Below the pieces are notes generated by a model that saw only the letters and a program-made list of their open reading frames with translations, did not search any database and was not told where the DNA came from. Shown here piece after piece: positions 1 to 9,700 of a stretch of DNA of 64,000 nt (its first letter is position 1; every line of letters starts with the position of its first letter). Both the position numbers and the translations under genes were made by a program. The stretch covers positions 1 through 64,000 of the forward strand of contig JAJTWR010000456.1 of assembly GCA_021613335.1 (NCBI GenBank), in the 5' to 3' direction. Source of the DNA: Whitmania pigra. Taxonomy: Eukaryota > Annelida > Clitellata > Hirudinida > Haemopidae.

Positions 1-49
1 GATAACGATTAAGGCATTTTTTCTCTTAAAACTAACTAACCCTAACCCT
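1..49 (+). repeat. 3' end of a leader copy (copy 0) followed by two telomere repeats
   Basis: The first bases match the 3' end of the leader copies that end near 2590 and 6540 (shared ACGATTAAGGCATTTTTTCTCT), then diverge slightly into two CCCTAA-type repeats. The next leader copy begins immediately after, in the same orientation. This is therefore a head-to-tail junction joined by telomere sequence. The window edge cuts the unit, so its full length is unknown. Confidence 0.7.
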
Positions 50-320
50 ACGTATTTCTTTTCTCGCTCATCGAAGTATAAAATATACCGAGGGCCTAAG
101 CGTACTCGAAAAGAAAGTTGTAGTTTGTGTTTGTGTTAATCTAGGAAGTGTCTTATATTAACTGGGTGCTATCTTAATAGCTCGTAGTTTTTTTTCTCCG
201 AATCAAATCGTCGATGACTGGCTGCAGGCTGCAGATAAGTTTTGGTAAAACTGGTAAAAGGGGATTTGTTTGCGTAGTTTCTCTACATTGAACGAAAACG
301 ATTAAGGCATTTTTTCTCTC
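50..320 (+). repeat. Leader copy 1, promoterless, flanked by telomere repeats on both sides
   Basis: This stretch matches 2330-2598 and the equivalent part of the copy ending near 6545. It starts at TACGTATTTC, about 43 nt downstream of the TATA box seen in the other copies, so it lacks the promoter and begins close to where a transcript would start. Its 3' end reads CTCTCTAACCAACCCTAAC and passes straight into (CCCTAA)n. It contains a short duplication (GGCTGCAGGCTGCAG) absent from the other copies. Confidence 0.8.
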
Positions 321-492
321 TAACCAACCCTAACCTAACCCTAACCCTAACCCTAACCCTAACCCTAACCCTAACCCCTAACCCTAACCCTAACCCTAAC
401 CCTACCCTAACCCTAACCCTAACCCTAACCCTAACCCTAACCCTAACCCTAACCCTAACCCTAACCCTAACCCTAACCCTAACCCTAACCCA
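321..492 (+). repeat. Telomeric repeat block (CCCTAA)n, block 1
   Basis: About 28 nearly perfect CCCTAA units with a few slips (CCCCTAA, CCTAA, CCCTACCCTAA). The C-rich strand reads left to right, the orientation expected for a left chromosome end. It starts at the end of leader copy 1 and ends abruptly in the 224-bp satellite at ATAACCTCGG. It is followed by 60 kb of other DNA, so it is either the proximal part of the terminal tract or an interstitial block. Confidence 0.95.
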
Positions 493-1975
493 TAACCTCG
501 GAATCAGGAATAATAATTCTTATTATTCTTGATAACTTATCGACAAATGCCGGCACTTCAAAGAGCTGAGCAACTTGATCGATATTCTTGGCGAATCTAA
601 TTTGCATGAAATTTGCAAATTAATTTGCATAAGAATCTGAAACGTTTACGTTACCGAATTATTTGTTTCTTGAAAATAGATATTTATTTCTATGGAAATA
701 ATTTCTCTCAATGAAATAATTTCGGAAGCAGGAGTAATAATTCTTATTATTCTTGATAACTTATCGACAAATGCCGGCACTTCAAAGAGCCGAGCTACTT
801 GATCGATATTCTTGGCAGATCTAATTTGCATTAAATTTGCACATTAATTTGCATAAGAATCTGTAACGTTTACGTTACCGAATTATTTGTTTCTTGGAAA
901 ATAGATATTTATTTCTACGGAAATAATTTCTCCCAATGAAATAATTTCGGAATCAGGAATAATAATTCTTATTATTCTTGATAACTTATCGACAAATGCC
1001 GGCACTTCAAAGAGCCGAGCAACTTGATCGATATTCTTGGCGAATCTAATTTGCATGAAATTTGCAAATTAATTTGCATAAGAATCTGAAACGTTTACGT
1101 TACCGAATTATTTGTTTCTTGAAAATAGATATTTATTTCTACGGAAATAATTTCTCTCAATGAAATAATTTCGGAATCAGGAGTAATAATTCTTATTATT
1201 CTTGATAACTTATCGACAAATGCCGGCACTTCAAAGAGCCGAGCAACTTGATCGATATTCTTGGCGAATCTAATTTGCATGAAATTTGCAAATTAATTTG
1301 CATAAGAATCTGAAACGTTTACGTTACCGAATTATTTGTTTCTTGAAAATAGATATTTATTTCTACGGAAATAATTTCTCTCAATGAAATAATTTCGGAA
1401 TCAGGAGTAATAATTCTTATTATTCTTGATAACTTATCGACAAATGCCGGCACTTCAAAGAGCCGAGCAACTTGATCGATATTCTTGGCGAATCTAATTT
1501 GCATGAAATTTGCAAATTAATTTGCATAAGAATCTGAAACGTTTACGTTACCGAATTATTTGTTTCTTGGAAAATAGATATTTATTTCTACGGAAATAAT
1601 TTCTCCCAATGAAATAATTTCGGAATCAGGAGTAATAATTCTTATTATTCTTGATAACTTATCGACAAATGCCGGCACTTCAAAGAGCCGAGCTACTTGA
1701 TCGATATTCTTGGCGAATCTAATTTGCATTAAATTTGCACATTAATTTGCATAAGAATCTGAAACGTTTACGTTACCGAATTATTTGTTTCTTGGAAAAT
1801 AGATATTTATTTCTACGGAAATAATTTCTCCCAATGAAATAATTTCGGAATCAGGAATAATAAATCTTCTTTATTCCTGATAACTTATCAACAAGTGCCG
1901 GCCTTCAATGAGTCGAATTACTTGATTGATATTCTTGGCAAATCTAATTTGCATTAAATTTGCACTTTAATTTGC
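493..1975 (+). repeat. Satellite A array 1, about 6.6 copies of a 224-bp unit
   Basis: Tandem monomers about 224 bp long, nearly identical. Landmarks in each unit are GATAACTTATCGACAAATGC, GCCGGCACTTCAAAGAGC and a cluster of ATTTGCAT octamers. The last unit is diverged and runs into unique sequence near 1980. The array together with the following promoter/leader is repeated 3.96 kb downstream. The 61-codon reading frames that recur at the unit period are by-products of the repeat. Confidence 0.95.
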
Positions 1976-2600
1976 ATATTAACTGGACTCCCCCGATTTT
2001 GAATCTAACCGGGTTTAGATAAGTCGGGACAATGTCTTTTTATTTTTTACTCAAAATTTTGCAGATCTCTTGAATGTCGCAACCTTTTGAACTTGGCACT
2101 AAAGCAACCTGGGAACAGAACTCTCAACGATAATCTTGTCTCATCGGAGAAGACTCGATTCTGTCATCAAGCAAGAGCCTGCTCTCCCAGCTGCTGGCCA
2201 ATCAGATTGAAGCAAGACTCTCCATTGGACAAGCCAAGCGCACCATTGGACGAAGCTCCTAGTGAATCTGATTGGATAATGTTGCCTATATAAGACGGAC
2301 ACTTCCTTTACACTTTCCTTACGTATTTCTTTTCTCGCTCATCGAAGGTATAAAATATACCGAGGGCCTAAGCGTACTCGAAAAGAAAGTTGTAGTTTGT
2401 GTTTGTGTTAATCTAGGAAGTGTCTTATATTAACTGGGTGCTATCTTAATAGCTCGTAGTTTTTTCTCCGAATCAAATCGTCGATGACTGGCTGCAGATA
2501 AGTTTTGGTAAAACTGGTAAAAGGGGATTTGTTTGCGTAGTTTCTCTACATTGAACGAAAACGATTAAGGCATTTTTTTCTCTCTAACCAACCCTAACGC
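1976..2600 (+). promoter_or_regulatory. CCAAT/TATA promoter and leader, copy 2 (the one not capped by telomere repeats)
   Basis: A forward CCAAT box at 2198-2202 and three reversed ones (ATTGG at 2224, 2245 and 2271) precede a TATA box (TATATAA, 2287-2293). This is a well-formed RNA polymerase II core promoter pointing right. Initiation is expected near 2312-2325. The transcribed leader runs to a short telomere-like segment at 2583-2597 (CTAACCAACCCTAAC). Unlike copies 1 and 3, it continues into GCCGGCTCTC and further unique sequence rather than telomere repeats, so it is probably the parental form. Confidence 0.7.
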
Positions 2601-2621
2601 CGGCTCTCTCGTTCATTGCAG

Positions 2622-3072
2622 AATCTCCGTGATCATTTTCTCTTTTATTGCCTGCAACTACATCGTGCCTGGATGCTGTCAACTAGCAAACGGAGCCCTG
2701 CACATGCAAGCTCCAAAGAGGACGGACATCCAGCCAACAGAAACAACCACGAGGATCATTCTGAATGATTCAGGTTAGTTAATCTGTTATTACTGCTATC
2801 CCGAGGACGCTTCAGGGCCTCTATCATTATCTTCGATAATGTTACGCCAAAATCGAAGTGACGAGGAGTACGGGCAAGACCCAGAAAGTCGTGGAAATCG
2901 GGTATCAGCGGTATCCTTGCCGTTATCGGACACTCCCGAGTTAGAATCCATCCTAGATGAGATATCTCAGGAAATTGTCTTGGAACTAATGGGTAACAAA
3001 GTGTTCCCAAAAACTAGTTCAATGGAAACGGTCACACCGAGTTACATCTCGTCTTGGAGAAATGATATTTAA
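2622..3072 (+). CDS. Possible small two-exon gene downstream of promoter copy 2
   Basis: I do not recognise this product. An acceptor (TTCATTGCAG) at 2621 opens a frame through 2622-2773. A donor (CAG|GTTAGT) and an acceptor (CGCTTCAG) at 2815 would remove a 42-nt intron containing an in-frame stop, and the frame continues to a TAA at 3072. The first exon encodes a hydrophobic run (SVIIFSFIACNYIV) that could be part of a signal peptide. The second exon is acidic and hydrophilic. No convincing ATG was found in the leader, so the upstream exon is unresolved; an ATG at 2839 would give 77 residues. The alternative is a non-coding RNA or a chance frame. Confidence 0.3.
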
Positions 3073-3079
3073 TTCTTAA

Positions 3080-5935
3080 ATGAATAATATCTACCAAGGA
3101 AGTAATTTCGGAATCGGGTATAATAATTCTTATTATCCTGATAATTACTCGACAAGTGTCGGCTTTCAATGAGCCGAGTCACTTGATTGACATTCTTGGC
3201 AGATCTAATTTGCATTAAATTTGCACATTAATTTGCATAAGAATCTGAAACGTTTACGTTACCGAATTATTTGTTTCTTGGAAAATAGATATTTATTTCT
3301 ACGGAAATAATTTCTCCCAATGAAATAATTTCGGAATCAGGAGTAATAATTCTTATTATTCTTGATAACTTATCGACAAATGCCGGCACTTCAAAGAGCC
3401 GAGCAACTTGATCGATATTCTTGGCGAATCTAATTTGCATTAAATTTGCAAATTAATTTGCATAAGAATCTGAAACGTTTACGTTACCGTATTATTTGTT
3501 TCTTGGAAAATAGATATTTATTTCTACGGAAATAATTTCTCCCAATGAAATAATTTCGGAATCAGGAGTAATAATTCTTATTATTCTTGATAACTTATCG
3601 ACAAATGCCGGCACTTCAAAGAGCCGAGCAACTTGATCGATATTCTTGGCAGATCTAATTTGCATTAAATTTGCACATTAATTTGCATAAGAATCTGAAA
3701 CGTTTACGTTACCGAATTATTTGTTTCTTGGAAAATAGATTTTTATTTCTACGGAAATAATTTCTCCCAATGAAATAATTTCGGAATCAGGAGTAATAAT
3801 TCTTATTATTCTTGATAACTTATCGACAAATGCCGGCACTTCAAAGAGCCGAGCAACTTGATCGATATTCTTGGCGAATCTAATTTGCATTAAATTTGCA
3901 AATTAATTTGCATAAGAATCTGAAACGTTTACGTTACCGAATTATTTGTTTCTTGGAAAATAGATATTTATTTCTACGGAAATAATTTCTACCAATGAAA
4001 TAATTTCGGAATCAGGAGTAATAATTCTTATTATTCTTGATAACTTATCGACAAATGCCGGCACTTCAAAGAGCCGAGCAACTTGATCGATATTCTTGGC
4101 GAATCTAATTTGCATTAAATTTGCAAATTAATTTGCATAAGAATCTGAAACGTTTACGTTACCGAATTATTTGTTTCTTGGAAAATAGATATTTATTTCT
4201 ACGGAAATAATTTCTCCCAATGAAATAATTTCGGAATCAGGAATAATAATTCTTATTATTCTTGATAACTTATCGACAAATGCCGGCACTTCAAAGAGCC
4301 GAGCAACTTGATCGATATTCTTGGCGAATCTAATTTGCATTAAATTTGCAAATTAATTTGCATAAGAATCTGAAACGTTTACGTTACCGAATTATTTGTT
4401 TCTTGGAAAATAGATATTTATTTCTACGGAAATAATTTCTCCCAATGAAATAACCTCGGAATCAGGAATAATAATTCTTATTATTCTTGATAACTTATCG
4501 ACAAATGCCGGCACTTCAAAGAGCTGAGCAACTTGATCGATATTCTTGGCGAATCTAATTTGCATGAAATTTGCAAATTAATTTGCATAAGAATCTGAAA
4601 CGTTTACGTTACCGAATTATTTGTTTCTTGAAAATAGATATTTATTTCTATGGAAATAATTTCTCTCAATGAAATAATTTCGGAAGCAGGAGTAATAATT
4701 CTTATTATTCTTGATAACTTATCGACAAATGCCGGCACTTCAAAGAGCCGAGCTACTTGATCGATATTCTTGGCAGATCTAATTTGCATTAAATTTGCAC
4801 ATTAATTTGCATAAGAATCTGTAACGTTTACGTTACCGAATTATTTGTTTCTTGGAAAATAGATATTTATTTCTACGGAAATAATTTCTCCAATGAAATA
4901 ATTTCGGAATCAGGAATAATAATTCTTATTATTCTTGATAACTTATCGACAAATGCCGGCACTTCAAAGAGCCGAGCAACTTGATCGATATTCTTGGCGA
5001 ATCTAATTTGCATGAAATTTGCAAATTAATTTGCATAAGAATCTGAAACGTTTACGTTACCGAATTATTTGTTTCTTGAAAATAGATATTTATTTCTACG
5101 GAAATAATTTCTCTCAATGAAATAATTTCGGAATCAGGAGTAATAATTCTTATTATTCTTGATAACTTATCGACAAATGCCGGCACTTCAAAGAGCCGAG
5201 CAACTTGATCGATATTCTTGGCGAATCTAATTTGCATGAAATTTGCAATTAATTTGCATAAGAATCTGAAACGTTTACGTTACCGAATTATTTGTTTCTT
5301 GAAAATAGATATTTATTTCTACGGAAATAATTTCTCTCAATGAAATAATTTCGGAATCAGGAGTAATAATTCTTATTATTCTTGATAACTTATCGACAAA
5401 TGCCGGCACTTCAAAGAGCCGAGCAACTTGATCGATATTCTTGGCGAATCTAATTTGCATGAAATTTGCAAATTAATTTGCATAAGAATCTGAAACGTTT
5501 ACGTTACCGAATTATTTGTTTCTTGGAAAATAGATATTTATTTCTACGGAAATAATTTCTCCCAATGAAATAATTTCGGAATCAGGAGTAATAATTCTTA
5601 TTATTCTTGATAACTTATCGACAAATGCCGGCACTTCAAAGAGCCGAGCTACTTGATCGATATTCTTGGCGAATCTAATTTGCATTAAATTTGCACATTA
5701 ATTTGCATAAGAATCTGAAACGTTTACGTTACCGAATTATTTGTTTCTTGGAAAATAGATATTTATTTCTACGGAAATAATTTCTCCCAATGAAATAATT
5801 TCGGAATCAGGAATAATAAATCTTCTTTATTCCTGATAACTTATCAACAAGTGCCGGCCTTCAATGAGTCGAATTACTTGATTGATATTCTTGGCAAATC
5901 TAATTTGCATTAAATTTGCACTTTAATTTGCATAT
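3080..5935 (+). repeat. Satellite A array 2, about 12-13 copies of the 224-bp unit
   Basis: Same 224-bp monomer as at 493-1975. Units from about 4449 onward repeat the units starting at 493 in order, including private variants (for example GGAAGCAGGAG and GTAACG), so this half belongs to a large duplication. Units at 3080-4448 are a more homogeneous set. The array ends in the same diverged last monomer as array 1. Confidence 0.95.
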
Positions 5936-6542
5936 TAACTGGACTCCCCCGATTTTGAATCTAACCGGGTTTAGATAAGTCGGGACAATGTCTTTTTATT
6001 TTTTACTCAAAATTTTGCAGATCTCTTGAATGTCGCAACCTTTTGAACTTGGCACTAAAGCAACCTGGGAACAGAACTCTCAACGATAATCTTGTCTCAT
6101 CGGAGAAGACTCGATTCTGTCATCAAGCAAGAGCCTGCTCTCCCAGCTGCTGGCCAATCAGATTGAAGCAAGACTCTCCATTGGACAAGCCAAGCGCACC
6201 ATTGGACGAAGCTCCTAGTGAATCTGATTGGATAATGTTGCCTATATAAGACGGACACTTCCTTTACACTTTCCTTACGTATTTCTTTTCTCGCTCATCG
6301 AAGGTATAAAATATACCGAGGGCCTAAGCGTACTCGAAAAGAAAGTTGTAGTTTGTGTTTGTGTTAATCTAGGAAGTGTCTTATATTAACTGGGTGCTAT
6401 CTTAATAGCTCGTAGTTTTTTCTCCGAATCAAATCGTCGATGACTGGCTGCAGATAAGTTTTGGTAAAACTGGTAAAAGGGGATTTGTTTGCGTAGTTTC
6501 TCTACATTGAACGAAAACGATTAAGGCATTTTTTCTCTCTAA
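4449..6542 (+). repeat. Second copy of a 2.1-kb segmental duplication (first copy 493-2590)
   Basis: The stretch matches 493-2590 in order with only a handful of changes, at an offset of 3956-3958 bp. It includes satellite units, the CCAAT/TATA promoter (CCAAT at 6154, TATATAA at 6243-6249) and the leader. The left copy is flanked on its left by telomere repeats, the right copy on its right. The left breakpoint is at ATAACCTCGG; the right breakpoint is the telomere-like CTAACCAACCCTAAC. Confidence 0.9.
6100..6542 (+). promoter_or_regulatory. CCAAT/TATA promoter and leader, copy 3, running into telomere repeats
   Basis: Practically identical to copy 2: four CCAAT/ATTGG boxes followed by TATATAA at 6243-6249. 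The leader ends with CTCTCTAACCAACCCTAAC and continues as (CCCTAA)n. If active, this promoter would produce a C-rich telomeric transcript directed inward, the opposite polarity to TERRA. Confidence 0.7.
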
Positions 6543-6735
6543 CCAACCCTAACCCTAACCCTAACCCTAACCCTAACCCTAACCCTAACCTAACCCTAAC
6601 CCTAACCCTAACCCTAACCCTAACCCTAACCCTAACCCTAACCCTAACCCTAACCCTAACCCTAACCCTAACCCTAACCCTAACCCTAACCCGAACCCTA
6701 ACCCTAAACCCTAATCCAAACCCTAACCCTAAAAT
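6543..6735 (+). repeat. Interstitial telomeric block (CCCTAA)n, block 2
   Basis: About 30 CCCTAA units, nearly perfect, degrading at the right into CCCGAACCCTAA and CTAATCCAAACCCTAA, which is the telomere-like tract present in every monomer of the adjoining satellite B. So this block joins leader copy 3 to satellite B. Confidence 0.95.
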
Positions 6736-9700
6736 TGTTAACCTAACCATCCTTTCGGAATGCTCTTAGAAGACCATTCTCGATTCGTTGTAATACTTGT
6801 TGAAGCGGTGAGGAATTCTTATAACAATGAAAGTGTTTTTTTTCCAATGTTTGCAAACCGTAATCCCAGCATAAAATTAATTTTTGTTTCAATATGCATT
6901 TAATTTAACCTAACCCTAATCCAAACCCTAAAATTGTTAACCCTAACCATCCTTTCGAATGCTCTTAGAAGACACAGAAAGCTCTAACCCAAAAAATATC
7001 CTTTTATTGAAATTACTAAGCGATAGTAATATATGATTTATCTTAAAATAAACTCCTAGTTTTCTCAAATGGTTAGTTCTTTCTATTCGTTGTAATACTT
7101 GTTGAAGCGGTGAGGAATTCTTATAAGAATGAAAGTGTTTTTTTTCCAATGTTTGCAAACCGTAATCCCAGCATAAAATTAATTTTCGTTTCAATATGCA
7201 TTTAATTTAACCTAACCCTAATCCAAACCCTAAAATTGTTAACCCTAACCATCCTTTCGGAATGCTCTTAGAAGACACAGAAAGCGTCTAACCCCAACAA
7301 AATATCCTTTTATTGAAATTACTAAAGCGATAGTAATATATGATTTATCTTAAAAAAACTCGTGGTTTTCTCAAATGGTTAGTTCTTTTGATTCGTTATA
7401 ATACTTGTTGAAGCGGTGAGGAATTTTATAAGAATGAAAGTGTTTTTTTCCAATGTTTGCAAACCGTAATCCCAGCATAAAATTAATTTTCGTTTCAATA
7501 TGCATTTAATTTAACCTAACCCTAATCCAAACCCTAAAATTGTTAACCCTAACCATCCTTTCGGAATGCTCTTAGAAGACACAGAAAAGCGTCCTAACCC
7601 CAACAAAATATCCTTTTATTGAAATTACTAAAGCGATAGTAATATATGATTTATCTTAAAAAAACTCGTGGTTTTCTCAAATGGTTAGTTCTTTTGATTC
7701 GTTATAATACTTGTTGAAGCGGTGAGGAATTCTTATAAGAATGAAAGTGTTTTTTTCCAATGTTTGCAAACCGTAATCCCAGCATAAAATTAATTTTCGT
7801 TTCAATATGCATTTAATTTAACCTAACCCTAATCCAAACCCTAAAATTGTTAACCCTAACCATCCTTTCGGAATGCTCTTAGAAGACACAGAAAGCGTCT
7901 AACCCCAACAAAATATCCTTTTATTGAAATTACTAAAGCGATAGTAATATATGATTTATCTTAAAAAAACTCGTGGTTTTCTCAAATGGTTAGTTCTTTT
8001 GATTCGTTATAATACTTGTTGAAGCGGTGAGGAATTCTTATAAGAATGAAAGTGTTTTTTTCCAATGTTTGCAAACCGTAATCCCAGCATAAAATTAATT
8101 TTCGTTTCAATATGCATTTAATTTAACCTAACCCTAATCCAAACCCTAAAATTGTTAACCCTAACCATCCTTTCGGAATGCTCTTAGAAGACACAGAAAG
8201 CGTCTAACCCCAACAAAATATCCTTTTATTGAAATTACTAAAGCGATAGTAATATATGATTTATCTTAAAAAAACTCGTGGTTTTCTCAAATGGTTAGTT
8301 CTTTTGATTCGTTATAATACTTGTTGAAGCGGTGAGGAATTCTTATAACAATGAAAGTGTTTTTTTCCAATGTTTGCAAACCGTAATCACACTATAAAAT
8401 TAATTTTCATTGCAATATGCATTTAATTTAACCTAACCCTAATCCAAACCCTAACCCTAACATTGTTAACCCTAACCATCCTTTCGGAATGCTCTTAGAA
8501 GACACATTCATCGATTCGTTGTAATACTTGTTGAAGCGGTGAGGAATTCTTATAACAATGAAAGTGTTTTTTTCCAATGTTTGCAAACCGTAATCCCAGC
8601 ATAAAATTAATTTTTGTTTCAATATGCATTTAATTTAACCTAACCCTAATCCAAACCCTAAAATTGTTAACCCTAACCATCCTTTCGGAATGCTCTTAGA
8701 AGACACAGAAAGCGTCTAACCCCAACAAAATATCCTTTTATTGAAATTACTAAAGCGATAGTAATATATGATTTATCTTAAAATAAACTCCTAGTTTTCT
8801 CAAATGGTTAGTTCTTTCTATTCGTTGTAATACTTGTTGAAGCGGTGAGGAATTCTTATAAGAATGAAAGTGTTTTTTTCCAATGTTTGCAAACCGTAAT
8901 CCCAGCATAAAATTAATTTTCGTTTCAATATGCATTTAATTTAACCTAACCCTAATCCAAACCCTAAAAATGTTAACCCTAACCATCCTTTCGGAATGCT
9001 CTTAGAAGACACAGAAAGCGTCTAACCCCAACAAAATATCCTTTTATTGAAATTACTAAAGCGATAGTAATATATGATTTATCTTAAAAAAACTCGTGGT
9101 TTTCTCAAATGGTTAGTTCTTTTGATTCGTTATAATACTTGTTGAAGCGGTGAGGAATTCTTATAAGAATGAAAGTTTTTTTTCCAATGTTTGCAAACCG
9201 TAATCCCAGCATAAAATTAATTTTCGTTTCATATGCATTTAATTTAACCTAACCCTAATCCAAACCCTAAAATGTTAACCCTAACCATCCTTTCGGAATG
9301 CTCTTAGAAGACACAGAAAGCGTCTAACCCCAACAAAATATCCTTTTATTGAAATTACTAAAGCGATAGTAATATATGATTTATCTTAAAATAAACTCTA
9401 GTTTTTTCAAATGGTTAGTTCTTTCTATTCGTTGTAATACTTGTTGAAGCGGTGAGGAATTCTTATAAGAATGAAAGTGTTTTTTTCCAATGTTTGCAAA
9501 CCGTAATCCCAGCATAAAATTAATTTTCGTTTCAATATGCATTTAATTTAACCTAACCCTAATCCAAACCCTAAAATTGTTAACCCTAACCATCCTTTCG
9601 GAATGCTCTTAGAAGACACAGAAAGCGTCTAACCCCAACAAAATATCCTTTTATTGAAATTACTAAAGCGATAGTAATATATGATTTATCTTAAAATAAC

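Noticed and set aside
2087..2293. 68-codon frame over the promoter (repeated at 6043-6249)
   Set aside because: It overlaps the CCAAT boxes and ends in the TATA box; the region is better explained as a promoter.
646..5460. Recurring 61-codon reading frames on the minus strand
   Set aside because: They repeat exactly with the 224-bp satellite period and are truncated by unit boundaries; by-products of the repeat, not genes.
6502..6750. 82-codon minus-strand frame rich in Val-Arg and Gly-Leu pairs
   Set aside because: It is simply TTAGGG repeats translated.
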